DNA of 64,000 bases from Tunicatimonas sp964551335 (GTDB lineage Bacteria; Bacteroidota; Bacteroidia; Cytophagales; Cyclobacteriaceae). Below the pieces are notes generated by a model, which did not search any database, had not been told where the DNA came from, and was given only the letters and a program-made list of their open reading frames with translations. The translations under genes and the position numbers were made by a program. The stretch covers positions 62,001-126,000 of the forward strand of contig CAZKCO010000014.1 of assembly GCA_964551335.1 (NCBI GenBank), given 5' to 3'. This document shows positions 44,264 through 53,147 of the stretch, piece by piece; the first letter of the stretch is position 1; the number at the start of each line of letters is the position of its first letter.

Positions 44264-45982
44264 TTAATAAGCGTACGAACTGTGTGACATCAGCCACTCG
44301 CTGAGTGGTTGCCAAATTTCCGGGGGGGCATTACTGGCCATCCAGGGATCGGCATGGCCGAAGTCGAGCGCTCGGGCTTCCGGAGGCATCAGACTGACGG
44401 TGTAGTTAGTAACGTCTGAACTGGCGGTAGTTTCATTACCGGTAAAATCACCGAAGGTACCAAAGCCACCCCCAGCGCTCAGGTACAGAATGGGAACGGT
44501 AATCTGATCCAGATAATCGTCAATACTAACCTCTTCTTCGTCGCACTGGCAGGCCCGGAACTCATAAACCGTTCGTTGCGGCATGTAGGGGGCGAGTGTC
44601 GTGAGCAGGTAAAACCAGCGATCTTGATCGGTATACGTTAGCCCTAGTGGTACCTCGTTTTCATCAAACTGCCCGGCAACAAAATGCCAGAACGGGGCTG
44701 GGCCGGGGTTGGGACCCGCACCAATAGCAATCGCTACCTGGGCATTGGTAAGGTTAGGAATAGGAAACGGGAAAGGAAACGGGTCGTCGGGAGCAGTTTG
44801 AGCTAGGTTCCCGATAGGTGCCAGATTCACTCCCAGGCTTCTTACATAGTTTCCGCTATTAATCGCCTCCTTAGTTTCTGCCGCTTGGGCGCAAGCGAGC
44901 TTCCTCATTTCTTCAGCAACCTCATCGTCAGTATCGTACTTCATACCCGCTTCCACCGGAACAAGCCCCTTGATGCTGCGCAGGATTGGGTGTTTTTGCG
45001 TCTCCCGTCCGGCGGCGGCATAAGCAACGGGTACTCCGTAGCTAAACCCAAGTAGATTGAGCCCGCCAAAGCCTTGTCCGGTCAGGCCTCGAATCAAGCG
45101 AGCTACGGCTAAGGCAGCCAGGGTATGATCAACATCACGCTCCACGCCCCAGTCTTGCATAAAACCAAAATCGCTGGTTTCTGCGGGAACCAGTGTCCAC
45201 GCCAGATCTATGCCCCACACATCAATGCCCTTAGTTGCCAAGTAGTAAGGTGAGGAAGTTTGTTCGTTGATATCACCTACCGCACCCGCAGTCAAGAATA
45301 TGTCATCAAAATCCTGAGACGCACCGTGAATCATCATCACCTCGCCCCGAGTCCGAACCGGAAAATAAGGACGGTACTCCTTCACCACGTGGTGGATACG
45401 TATCACATCAAACTCACGATTACCTACCCGGATTTCCAGCTTATAGTGCGCGATATTGTTACCCAAATATTCCCGATCCAATTTGAAAAAACGCTTATTT
45501 CGCCGGGCTTGAGAAGGAAACTCTCGGGAAATGGTTTGGCCTTCACTACCTACATATTGATGCTCAATGTTGACGAACTCAATTTGTTCGTAATCAACCG
45601 TCAGTGCAGATTTCTTGCTGCCTTGAGGCGGTTCCAATACGACTTGCGCGCCACCGGCGCCATCCAAACCGATCAGGGTAAGATCATCCTTCCGGAAAGT
45701 TAATTCTTCCCGATACACTCCCGGTTCCAGGTAAATGGCGCTGCCCGGTGAGGCGGCATCAATCGCCTCCTGAACAGACTCGCCCGCTGATACAAAGATG
45801 CTGTTGTTGAGGTCAAGCAGCAGATCGGGTAATTTATCCGCCCAATCCGGATTGATCTGCTCTACATCAGGTTCATTGCTATTAACTTCTTCTAAGGGGT
45901 CGGTACAGCTTAGTGGCACAAGTAAACAAAAAAGCAAAGTTAGTGGGGCAGAAACTTTAGAGATTGAGAAAATGGGTTTCAT
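44264..45982 (-). CDS. Lipoprotein fusing a short beta-helix segment to an alpha/beta hydrolase
   Basis: A 572-residue lipoprotein (leader ending VPLSC, then an acidic spacer). Residues about 60-135 look like the first coils of a right-handed beta-helix of the pectin-lyase/NosD type: VSAGESVQEAIDAASPGSAI, YLEPGVYREELTFRKDD, LTLIGLDGAGGAQVVLEPP. The rest is an alpha/beta hydrolase with EVMMIHGASQDFDD (oxyanion), LLGFSYGVPVAY (nucleophile Ser), VPILYLSAGGGFG and DFGHADPW (His). The substrate is unknown. The fusion is unusual because the helix is too short to form a complete solenoid. Confidence 0.8.
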   Translation of the reverse strand: MKPIFSISKVSAPLTLLFCLLVPLSCTDPLEEVNSNEPDVEQINPDWADKLPDLLLDLNNSIFVSAGESVQEAIDAASPGSAIYLEPGVYREELTFRKDDLTLIGLDGAGGAQVVLEPPQGSKKSALTVDYEQIEFVNIEHQYVGSEGQTISREFPSQARRNKRFFKLDREYLGNNIAHYKLEIRVGNREFDVIRIHHVVKEYRPYFPVRTRGEVMMIHGASQDFDDIFLTAGAVGDINEQTSSPYYLATKGIDVWGIDLAWTLVPAETSDFGFMQDWGVERDVDHTLAALAVARLIRGLTGQGFGGLNLLGFSYGVPVAYAAAGRETQKHPILRSIKGLVPVEAGMKYDTDDEVAEEMRKLACAQAAETKEAINSGNYVRSLGVNLAPIGNLAQTAPDDPFPFPFPIPNLTNAQVAIAIGAGPNPGPAPFWHFVAGQFDENEVPLGLTYTDQDRWFYLLTTLAPYMPQRTVYEFRACQCDEEEVSIDDYLDQITVPILYLSAGGGFGTFGDFTGNETTASSDVTNYTVSLMPPEARALDFGHADPWMASNAPPEIWQPLSEWLMSHSSYAY

Positions 45983-46091
45983 GTTGTTGGTAGTTAGAAG
46001 TTAAATAGATAGTTATATTGGCTATTTGGGAATCATCTGTCCGGCAAAGATCTGAAGCATAATTTTTCCCTGTTGATTGCGTAACTATATC

Positions 46092-46457
46092 TTATTTTAC
46101 CGGATGAGGCTGTGGTAGGCCCCGGTAGAAGGAATAGACCTTAGGGTTTAAACCAGCCGTTGCTTGAAGGAGCTCGTCAGATGGCTCTCCGTATATCTCT
46201 CCGGAGAAGTCAGCTATTGCTAGTAGTTTCCCGAATAAATCACCAATGTTGCCTAAGTGAGCGAGTAGCGCATCGGAATCAGTATATTCTTCCCTTAGTA
46301 CGCACTCCGTTTGGTCTTCATTAAAGTACCAATCGTACTGTAGCGTATGCTGATCTTTTTCCTTTACGATGGAGAGGCATTCTTCTGCCATACTTTTAAA
46401 CTCCTCGAGTTTTCCATTGTGAATTTTCCATCGGGCGATAATTTTAAGAGTGTTCAT
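46092..46457 (-). CDS. Antibiotic biosynthesis monooxygenase (ABM) domain protein
   Basis: The start is ATG at 46457 (MNTLKIIARWKIHNGKLEEF); the frame extends to 46496 without support. The 121-residue single ABM/YgiN-type ferredoxin-like domain has HTLQYDWYFNEDQTECVLREE and YTDSDALLAHLGNIGDL. These small dimers include quinol monooxygenases and heme-degrading enzymes as well as proteins with no known activity. It is the last of several leftward small genes downstream of an AraC regulator. Confidence 0.83.
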   Translation of the reverse strand: MNTLKIIARWKIHNGKLEEFKSMAEECLSIVKEKDQHTLQYDWYFNEDQTECVLREEYTDSDALLAHLGNIGDLFGKLLAIADFSGEIYGEPSDELLQATAGLNPKVYSFYRGLPQPHPVK

Positions 46458-46584
46458 AGTAAAGAAATATTGGTTATAAAAGGAATGATTATTCATTCAT
46501 TACTGGCCATCTCGTCCGTCTTCATAGCAATATGATCCATCAGGAAAACAAACTCCCGGTCCGGGCTAAAATCTGCTAAGAAGG

Positions 46585-47427
46585 TTATTTCTCAATGGCG
46601 GTAGCATCGGTAGTTGCATCCACTTGTTGGAATACGTCATCGAAGGTGAGTGTTTTCTCTCCTTCGGCGTTTTGTACGAAGCCGGAGACATACATTTTGT
46701 CCCCCTCTACCCGCTGGGTAAACTCCGCCGTTGCATCGGGGGCAATAACCGGCATGCCGTATTCAAAACGGGGATATACCGTGTTGCCCTGCAGGGTGTA
46801 GGTGCCGCCCATTACACTCTCAAACTTACCCTCCCGGTGGTTCATTCTCATCCAGTGGGTGGGCGTCATAATCTGAAAGCGGGTAGCGGTGGCGTTGGTA
46901 TGCGAGTCCTGAGTTCCATCCGCCAGGGTGTAGGAGGAGGATAGCTGATCCCAGGTGCCTACCGATGGGTTGTCGGGATAGGACTGATCGGTAGATACCC
47001 GCTGAAATACCAGTTCGTCCAGGGTGATGGTTCCTCCCTCGGGCGTCGTGACTGTACCTCGTTGAATAAATCGATCGCCTTCTACGCTCCAGGTAAAGTC
47101 GGTTCTGATCTGATTAAATTCTTCATCGGAAGCCATCAGTGGAACTTCAATATATTGATTCCCTTCTATACGGACCGTTCCAGCTCCGCTCCAATCAATG
47201 ACCGTTGAATCTCCCTGCACATTCTCAATAATCAGCATATAATGGGTCGGAGTAATGATTTTCACCTCCCGGCGCTGGGTAGTGTCCATTAAGAAACGTT
47301 CCCCATCGGCATCGGTACCTTTGATAGAGACCATTTCCCAGGTGCCCACCAGCGGGTGAGATTGAGCCCAAAGCTGAGTACAACTGATGAGTGTAATGGC
47401 TAGCATTAACAGGTTTTTGGTTTTCAT
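46585..47427 (-). CDS. Secreted protein with two lipocalin-like repeats
   Basis: A 280-residue protein with signal peptide (LMLAITLISCTQLWAQ). It contains two copies of a lipocalin-like or DUF4488-type barrel. The first runs HPLVGTWEMVSIKG through KIITPTHYMLI and ends LDELVFQRV. The second runs PSVGTWDQLSSSY through QIMTPTHWMRM and ends LTFDDVFQQV. The G.W, TPTH and F..V positions match between the halves, which shows tandem duplication. It probably binds a small hydrophobic ligand; none is known. Confidence 0.82.
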   Translation of the reverse strand: MKTKNLLMLAITLISCTQLWAQSHPLVGTWEMVSIKGTDADGERFLMDTTQRREVKIITPTHYMLIIENVQGDSTVIDWSGAGTVRIEGNQYIEVPLMASDEEFNQIRTDFTWSVEGDRFIQRGTVTTPEGGTITLDELVFQRVSTDQSYPDNPSVGTWDQLSSSYTLADGTQDSHTNATATRFQIMTPTHWMRMNHREGKFESVMGGTYTLQGNTVYPRFEYGMPVIAPDATAEFTQRVEGDKMYVSGFVQNAEGEKTLTFDDVFQQVDATTDATAIEK

Positions 47428-47458
47428 GGTAGTAAAAGGTTTAGTGGTTTTTGGCTAT

Positions 47459-48136
47459 TTAGGCTATTGCCTCCTCTTTTGGAACTGATTGAATAGTCCT
47501 CGATATCTTGGTTCGGTTTCTGTTATTGAATAGCCCGGAGCGGCTCAACTGCAGGCAGTATTCGGTGATAAGCAACTGCGGAGCCCAGCAGAGCCAGGCC
47601 ATAATCACGGTTTCTTCGTAGCCGATGCTGTGCATAAACTCGTAGCCGATGCGGTAGCTGACAAAGCCTAGCGTAACCACGTAGTTGCGGATCATCCACT
47701 CCCGGTGTTCCGAAACCAGCCTCCGCCGGATGGTGAGGTAAGCAAACGTACCCGTAACGATCCAGGCCAGCGCCAGACCGGTAATCCCGGTACTAAACAC
47801 CAGATTGGGATTCACCACGGCCAGGTATAAACCAAAAGCAGCACTAATGGCTACCGCACTTAGGTAGATGCGACCCGTCCAGCGGTGAATGCGAAGATAT
47901 TTCTGCCGAAACCCCTTCCAGAACTGTAGTGGTCCCAGAACCAAGGCAATGAACCCGGTACCGATGTGCGGTAGCAGCAGCAAAGGAGAAGTTAATTTCC
48001 TTTCGGGATAGCTCACAAAATACGGGAGTCCATACTTCACTCCGTAATAAGCGGCTACTGCTAGCAGAAGAAAAAGAAATAAGCCAAGAGTTGGAAGTTT
48101 TCTTACTTGAGTGAGGGGGAGAGTTGTTGTTTTCAT
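47459..48136 (-). CDS. DUF2306 membrane protein
   Basis: A 225-residue protein with about six transmembrane helices. It has the family-specific segments LLLLPHIGTGFIALVLGPLQ and FWKGFRQKYLRIHRWTGRIY, then TIRRRLVSEHREWMIRNYV. Conserved His residues in HIG, HRW and HREW suggest heme or metal binding, but the function of DUF2306 is not known. It lies 32 bp downstream of, and on the same strand as, no strict partner; the ester-cyclase-like gene is 45 bp upstream of it. Confidence 0.88.
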   Translation of the reverse strand: MKTTTLPLTQVRKLPTLGLFLFLLLAVAAYYGVKYGLPYFVSYPERKLTSPLLLLPHIGTGFIALVLGPLQFWKGFRQKYLRIHRWTGRIYLSAVAISAAFGLYLAVVNPNLVFSTGITGLALAWIVTGTFAYLTIRRRLVSEHREWMIRNYVVTLGFVSYRIGYEFMHSIGYEETVIMAWLCWAPQLLITEYCLQLSRSGLFNNRNRTKISRTIQSVPKEEAIA

Positions 48137-48180
48137 AATTGGGGTGAGATTAAGCGGAGCATAGTATTGGTTGAAGGCTG

Positions 48181-48693
48181 CTATTCGGTTTGCTTGCCTT
48201 CTAATTGTTTATATAAATGATACAGGTCTATTAATCGCCGGTTTTCGGTTATCTTCCCGTCCTTCAGCGTATAGAAAAATACCTCGCTCACCTGAATTTT
48301 ATTGTTTGATGGGGGGTAGCCCCAGAACTCTCCACGGTGGGTTCCTCGGGCCGTTGCTTGCACCACTACCTGATCACCTTCGGTTACCATCCGGTCAAGG
48401 GTGTAGTGTATATCGGGAAAGGCTTGGAAAAAGTAAGGAAGAAATTCTTCCAAGCCCTCAATTCCCCGGCCTTCCGTTCCATCTTCCAGGCTATGAAAAA
48501 GATAATCTTCCGCATAAATTTCCGGTACTAACTCAGTCTTTTGCTCATTAATGACTTCTTCAAAATAGCGCTCTACGACCGCTTGGTTAGCTGTCTCTTC
48601 TGGACTACGCGAACTCGGTTGAGCATAAGCCGGTAAAACCAAACTGAGTAAAAGGAGGGCAGTAAATAAAATGTCTATCCTGAGATTTTTCAT
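48181..48693 (-). CDS. Secreted SnoaL-like/ester cyclase-type NTF2 protein
   Basis: A 170-residue protein with signal peptide (LLLLSLVLPAYAQ). The SnoaL-like cone has QAVVERYFEEVINEQKTELV, EIYAEDYLFHSLEDGTEG, FFQAFPDIHYTLDRMV, EGDQVVVQATARGTHRGEFW, and KITENRRLIDLYHLYKQL. It matches the ester cyclase/polyketide cyclase-like family, whose members often lack cyclase activity. It is the first of the leftward small genes that follow the AraC regulator. Confidence 0.87.
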   Translation of the reverse strand: MKNLRIDILFTALLLLSLVLPAYAQPSSRSPEETANQAVVERYFEEVINEQKTELVPEIYAEDYLFHSLEDGTEGRGIEGLEEFLPYFFQAFPDIHYTLDRMVTEGDQVVVQATARGTHRGEFWGYPPSNNKIQVSEVFFYTLKDGKITENRRLIDLYHLYKQLEGKQTE

Positions 48694-48813
48694 GGCTGGT
48701 AGTTACGTGGCAATACTGGCACGATAAATTATATCGCGGGAAATATCCTGGCGCTAGGGATAGTCAGTAAAAATAGCTCATTTCATTCACGGTTCTATTG
48801 TAAAAATCAGACA

Positions 48814-49683
48814 TTATTTGAGCGCTCCGGCTGAGGTCAGATAGTATTTCAGCAAAAGACTGGTGTTTTCCAGAAACTCAGTAGGAGTCTGTAGTAGCCG
48901 GCTTTTGAACTCTCGCGCCATATGCGCAGCGTCGTAGTAGCCCGCTTTCAGCGCCAGCTCCGAAAGATTGCGAGCGGGGTTCTGTAATAATTGCATCACG
49001 TACTGTAGCTGCCAGATTTTGGCGTAGGATTTAGGAGACAGCCCTACCTTTCGCAAAAACTGCCGGTTCAACGTACGCTCGGTCATGCAGCAGTCAGAAG
49101 CTATTTGCTTTACGTTGATCAAACCTTTACGGTGAATGATGGAGCTTACGGCATGATAGATAGGGTCATTTTGAACAGTAGATTTTTTGGGTATTATTCT
49201 CTTCAGGAATTGTTTCAGGTAGATATCATCAATTGAAGAAAATTGATATTCGTTCTCTAAAGTTCTTAAGAACTTACTGTCCTTCCAACGAATATTACTG
49301 ACTGTATCCCAGTGAGCATTTAACTGGTGCATGGGCTCTTTAAGCAGATGATAGGCTACCACCGGATGAACCGCTAAAGCATAGCCTTTCCCCTTACCAG
49401 CGTGACTGAAGGTTAAAGGCTTATCCGACAGCAATCCGGTAATGTACAGACGCCCCGGCTGCACCTCCGGGAAGCCGTAGCTGGTGAACTTAAAAGTAAA
49501 ATCTTCTCCGATGAAGAGATTGAGTACAGTATAGCCAATTCGGGGGAAGGTGGTACTAAGTGAGTTAGTATGGTTGAAATCGATCACCGAAAAGGCTAAC
49601 TTATACTCTCCTACTACCATCGATCGCAAACCAAATTGAATTCCGGGACTATCCTCGGATTGGGCGGATGACAACATAAGCAA
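48814..49683 (-). CDS. AraC family transcriptional regulator
   Basis: A 289-residue regulator. The C-terminal double helix-turn-helix (about 190-280) reads INVKQIASDCCMTERTLNRQ for the first and NLSELALKAGYYDAAHMARE for the second, with RKVGLSPKSYAKIWQL between them. The N-terminal 180 residues form the cupin-like effector domain, poorly conserved. It is transcribed in the same direction as the small genes at 46.1-48.7 kb and is upstream of them, so it may control them. Confidence 0.9.
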   Translation of the reverse strand: MLMLSSAQSEDSPGIQFGLRSMVVGEYKLAFSVIDFNHTNSLSTTFPRIGYTVLNLFIGEDFTFKFTSYGFPEVQPGRLYITGLLSDKPLTFSHAGKGKGYALAVHPVVAYHLLKEPMHQLNAHWDTVSNIRWKDSKFLRTLENEYQFSSIDDIYLKQFLKRIIPKKSTVQNDPIYHAVSSIIHRKGLINVKQIASDCCMTERTLNRQFLRKVGLSPKSYAKIWQLQYVMQLLQNPARNLSELALKAGYYDAAHMAREFKSRLLQTPTEFLENTSLLLKYYLTSAGALK

Positions 49684-49978
49684 GGAATATAATTTATTAG
49701 TAGTTAGTCAAGATTTCCGGCTCAAGTATCTGAATATAGCGAAAAATCAGCTTTTAAGCTAAAAAGGTCGCCGACAGTCTACACCCTAACTTACCGAAAG
49801 TAATAATTTTAGGGGCAGTTCAGTATTTGAAAAAGTCCAACTATTCAAGTTCCCCCCCCATAAAAAAGGTTAGAGGCTAACTGCGGATACCTGCGCAATT
49901 GAATGTTCAGCTAATGATGGCCTATGTTTTTTACTCTGACTGTATTATCTTAATAATGACTAACTAGTGTAGCTTAAT

Positions 49979-50875
49979 ATGGCTGATCAGAGTGATCTGG
50001 ATTTTACCTATACCACCCTGGACAAAATTTTTCGGCTGAGTATAGGCGAAACCGGGGATTTTAGCGGAGCCAAATACGATGGCAACTTTTCCCTATCCCT
50101 GGAAGAGGCCCAGCGGGCCAAACACAATTTTATTGCCGATCAACTCAATATCGGGCCCGGCACCAAGGTATTGGATATGGGTTGCGGTTGGGGCGGCTTC
50201 ATACACTACGCCACTCGCCACCGCCGCGCCGATTGCCTGGGCTTAACGCTGTCGCAAGGCCAGGCCCGGGCCTGCCGCAAGAGTGGTTTGAAGGTATTGG
50301 TGAAAGATTGCCGGACGGTGACCCCCGATGATTACGGTCGGTTTGATGCGGTAGTTAGCCTGGGAGCTTTTGAGCACTTCTGCTCGGTAGAGGAGTGGAA
50401 AGCGGGCGAACAGGAGCAGGTTTATCACCGGTTTTTCAAAACTGTAGCTGATCTCTTACCGAACGGGGGACGGTTCTTTCTGCAAACCATGGTATTCAGT
50501 AAAAACATGATTGACTACGAAGCTATCGATATTAACGCCAAGAAGGGATCGGCTCCCCACGTGATGGCATTACTGCTGAAGGAGTTTCCCGGTTCCTGGC
50601 TACCCTACGGTGCCGAGATGGTCGAGAAAACCGCTGCGCCTTATTTTCAGCTTATCTCTAAGAGCAGCGGACGGCTGGATTACATTGAGACCATGACTCA
50701 GTGGAGAAAGAAGTTCAGAAAGTTCAACCTAAAGAAATACGCGCTGTACGTTACCTTAATTCCGAGATACCTTACCGATAAAGCGTTCCGGCACCAAGTG
50801 CAAGTCGTTCCCAATCGGGTGTGCTTCGAGCGCGAAATCATGGACCACTACCGCTTTGTGTTTGAAAAGGTTTGA
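49979..50875 (+). CDS. SAM-dependent methyltransferase, cyclopropane-fatty-acid synthase-like
   Basis: A 298-residue class I methyltransferase. The SAM motif is TKVLDMGCGWGGFIHYATRH, with LGLTLSQGQAR, then FDAVVSLGAFEHFCSVEEW and GGRFFLQTMVFSKNM. These match the CFA synthase/mycolic-acid cyclopropane branch; the Cys and Glu used to bind bicarbonate in true CFA synthases are not clearly identifiable. The protein is shorter than E. coli Cfa (382 residues), lacking the N-terminal domain. It may modify lipids or another hydrophobic substrate. Confidence 0.85.
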   Translation: MADQSDLDFTYTTLDKIFRLSIGETGDFSGAKYDGNFSLSLEEAQRAKHNFIADQLNIGPGTKVLDMGCGWGGFIHYATRHRRADCLGLTLSQGQARACRKSGLKVLVKDCRTVTPDDYGRFDAVVSLGAFEHFCSVEEWKAGEQEQVYHRFFKTVADLLPNGGRFFLQTMVFSKNMIDYEAIDINAKKGSAPHVMALLLKEFPGSWLPYGAEMVEKTAAPYFQLISKSSGRLDYIETMTQWRKKFRKFNLKKYALYVTLIPRYLTDKAFRHQVQVVPNRVCFEREIMDHYRFVFEKV

Positions 50876-50994
50876 TGATCATATTGATGCTCAAATGGGG
50901 CAACCCCCGTAATTAGTGGCAAATAAGCACCGTTTTGAATCAAAGTTACCAGCATTTGAAACATATGTTCTAACCAGACTGTCGGTTTATGTCC

Positions 50995-51002
50995 TACTTT
51001 CG
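50995..51002 (+). promoter_or_regulatory. Candidate -7 element before the second AraC gene
   Basis: TACTTTCG resembles TAnnTTTG with one change and lies 21 nt before the ATG at 51024. The identical octamer occurs at 16725-16732 upstream of the HEPN-like gene. No convincing -33 box is visible. Confidence 0.25.
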
Positions 51003-51023
51003 TAGTAACTAAATCACCTAGTC

Positions 51024-51869
51024 ATGTACTACCAGGAATTCCTGCCCGATCCAGCCCTGAGGCCATTTATCCACGTGTACGGATTTCTGGAAGAAAGCGA
51101 AGAGTTTACCAAGCCGATCGTTACCCGGGTTCCTCCTACGTTGGGGTTTGGTATTATCCTTTACTATCAGCAGGATCATCCCCTGATTCTGAAACAGTCG
51201 GAGCAGCACCAGATTTTACCCTACGGTTACATACTACCCCTGTTCAGCCAGAGCTATACGGTCGGGTACCGGGGTAAATTTGCTACGGTCGGGATCGTTT
51301 TCCGACCCGCGCAAATCCGCTGGTTCTACGACCTGCCCTACCACGAGATCATCAACCGGCCGGTTTCTTTTGAAGAACTTGGGCTGCACGAGTTAGTACG
51401 CCTACAGGAGCAGGTGCAGGAGGCAGACGGGTACGAGGCTCGCGTAGCACTCATGAATCAGTTTTTCCGGCAGAAATTGCTCAGAGTTTCTAGGAAGCGG
51501 GAGTTGGTTGATGTAGCGGTGCAGAATTTGATGAATAACCCGGCCGCTTACCTGGCCGATATTTCTGATAGTTTAGGGAGGAGTCAGCGCCACCTTAGGC
51601 GGTTGTTTAAAGATAAGGTGGGGGTCAGCCCCAAAACCTTTCAGAAGATAGTTCGCATTAACCGGGTACTACAACTAGTTCATCAGAACGGATACACCAC
51701 CCTAGCCGAGATTGCCCATCGGGCAGGCTACTACGATCACTCCCACCTCGATGCTGAGTTTAAGGAGTTTATGGGCAAAAGACCCACTGAATATTTGACA
51801 GAGCATAACCACCTGATCGACGCTTTGCGCTGGCGCGATGAGGTAATTGATGAGCGAATTATTTCCTAG
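51024..51869 (+). CDS. AraC family transcriptional regulator (DUF6597-type sensor)
   Basis: A 281-residue regulator. The N-terminal segment YYQEFLPDPALRPFIHVYGF and the following beta-rich part (PTLGFGIILYYQ) resemble the DUF6597 sensor domain. The C-terminal helix-turn-helix pair is AYLADISDSLGRSQRHLRRL and TTLAEIAHRAGYYDHSHLDA, joined by VGVSPKTFQKIVRINRVLQ. It is followed by the decayed region, so its natural targets may be lost, or it may act elsewhere. Confidence 0.9.
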   Translation: MYYQEFLPDPALRPFIHVYGFLEESEEFTKPIVTRVPPTLGFGIILYYQQDHPLILKQSEQHQILPYGYILPLFSQSYTVGYRGKFATVGIVFRPAQIRWFYDLPYHEIINRPVSFEELGLHELVRLQEQVQEADGYEARVALMNQFFRQKLLRVSRKRELVDVAVQNLMNNPAAYLADISDSLGRSQRHLRRLFKDKVGVSPKTFQKIVRINRVLQLVHQNGYTTLAEIAHRAGYYDHSHLDAEFKEFMGKRPTEYLTEHNHLIDALRWRDEVIDERIIS

Positions 51870-52112
51870 AACTTCCGAATACGCTTGTAAAATACTCTTT
51901 TTTAGCGGTCGATGTCCGTTTTTTCCTATACATTGGCTCATATTCGTTGTAAATTACTGCTGTTCATTTCCAAGAGAAGTTCTACCCCGGTGCGTTGCTT
52001 TTAGTAGTGATAGCCATTGGTATTGTCGCCTTCAGCAGACGAAAGGGATAGCTACGTTTCGGTTTAAAACGACTTATTGTCAGTTTAACTTATTTGATAA
52101 CTTAACCTTTAA
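51870..52112 (+). other. Decayed gene region with a membrane-protein remnant
   Basis: No intact gene is seen. On the plus strand near 51960-52050 one frame gives FYPGALLLVVIAIGIVAF followed by basic residues and a stop, which looks like the last transmembrane helix of a small membrane protein. Upstream stops and frame changes break it. A 100-residue open frame at 51847-52149 has no protein-like composition and I do not consider it a gene. Confidence 0.35.
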
Positions 52113-52432
52113 CTACTCACGCACAAGGCACTTGATCAACTACCTGTAAGGTTAGAAACCCCCGGCGCAGTAGTCTCCAGTATTGACTTCGGCAATATGA
52201 CGGTGTCGCATAACCAGGTTGCCAAGGGGGCCGACTTTGGCCCCCTACTGGAGTGATTACCCAACGACCATTGCCAGTGCCGCATTGGGGTTACGTACTG
52301 AAAGGAAAGATTAGGATAAAGCATGAAGATGGGAGCGAGGAAGTAACCGAAGCCGGACAGTTCTACTCTACTACTGCCCATCTGGGCACAGTGCCATGGA
52401 CTTACTTCGGATTATCCATACGTTCTTCATGA
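52113..52432 (+). pseudogene. Decayed cupin-domain gene
   Basis: Translation from about 52113 gives ALDQLPVRLETPGAV, then FGNMTVSHNQVAKGADFGPL and a TGA at 52254-52256 where related cupins have Gly (in LLEGLPND). After CQC the frame shifts by one missing C at 52280-52282. Correcting it gives PHWGYVLKGKIRIKHEDG and EEVTEAGQFY, a clear cupin beta-barrel with the PHWGYVLKG metal-strand motif. After that the reading degenerates and ends at TGA 52430. The likely start codon is also lost (ACG at 52119). Three lesions show a dead gene rather than a sequencing error. Confidence 0.75.
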
Positions 52433-52607
52433 ACAGATAATTTCCTAGGTAGCTGTGGTGAGAACGACGGAGCCAATTCTTTTGATGCCGGCCCGGTTTT
52501 TAGCATTCAGTGCTTCGATCCGCAAGCCGCTGTATTCTCGGCTCCGGAAGAAGATGCTGCTAGCCACTGATGTTTAAGTATTTGATAATCAGAAGTATAT
52601 GTTAAAT
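52433..52607. other. Short stretch without an identified gene
   Basis: On the minus strand about 38 codons (52569 down to 52456) read SSIFFRSREYSGLRIEAL onwards and stop at TAG, with a protein-like composition but no start codon. This could be the end of another broken gene. I cannot name the family. Confidence 0.3.
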
Positions 52608-53147
52608 TTAGCTAGTGGTCTTGACTAAGTTTTCGTGTTTTTCTTCCATAATATCCGCGTGATGTTCGTTGTGGAAAGTGGTAAAGTACAGCATCTCCTG
52701 CACGGTGAGTACGCCTAGTAGCGGGTGCTTCCAGACCGTATACTGCCCCCACTTAGATTCGGGCCAGGCTTCGGCACTTTTCAGCACAGCCTGGCTGGTT
52801 TTATTCCACTGATAAATTAAAGCAGTCTTATTCATTGGAGCTTCTTCATCGGGCTGCACTCCCTGGGGACCGCGGGGAGGATTAGCGGCAGCGTACTTCG
52901 TCTGGTACTCCTGAACAATCTCTTCGTAAGAGCGGGAAGGTTTCTCCGCTTTTCGTAGTTGTTCCGATGGTAAACTGAGCAGACGGGCGGTTCCCTTATT
53001 GGATTTAGTCAGATGTAACAGCTCCTGGGCAATCGTCCAGCGATGGTCGGGCGACTGCTGAAGGTAAGCTTCCGGTAACTGTTCCAGGAAATCGCCAATA
53101 CGCCGGATATTTTCGTCCAGCCGGCTTTGCAGGTCTTCGGGATCCAT
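52608..53147 (-). CDS. DinB family protein
   Basis: A 179-residue four-helix DinB-like protein. Metal-binding candidates are the His in RWTIAQELLHLTKS and the pair in TTFHNEHHADIM, in the positions of the usual DinB His triad. The helices RLDENIRRIGDFLEQLPEAY and TALIYQWNKTSQAVLKS fit the bundle. DinB-superfamily proteins include thiol transferases that use bacillithiol or mycothiol, as well as uncharacterised members. Its ATG abuts the stop of the upstream dehydrogenase gene (0 bp gap), so it is co-transcribed. Confidence 0.85.
   Translation of the reverse strand: MDPEDLQSRLDENIRRIGDFLEQLPEAYLQQSPDHRWTIAQELLHLTKSNKGTARLLSLPSEQLRKAEKPSRSYEEIVQEYQTKYAAANPPRGPQGVQPDEEAPMNKTALIYQWNKTSQAVLKSAEAWPESKWGQYTVWKHPLLGVLTVQEMLYFTTFHNEHHADIMEEKHENLVKTTS

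Noticed and set aside
51847..52149. 100-residue plus-strand frame
   Set aside because: Composition is Cys/Phe-rich and not protein-like; another frame gives a better membrane-helix remnant.
52136..52381. 81-residue minus-strand frame
   Set aside because: It is antisense to the cupin pseudogene, whose plus-strand translation shows clear family motifs.
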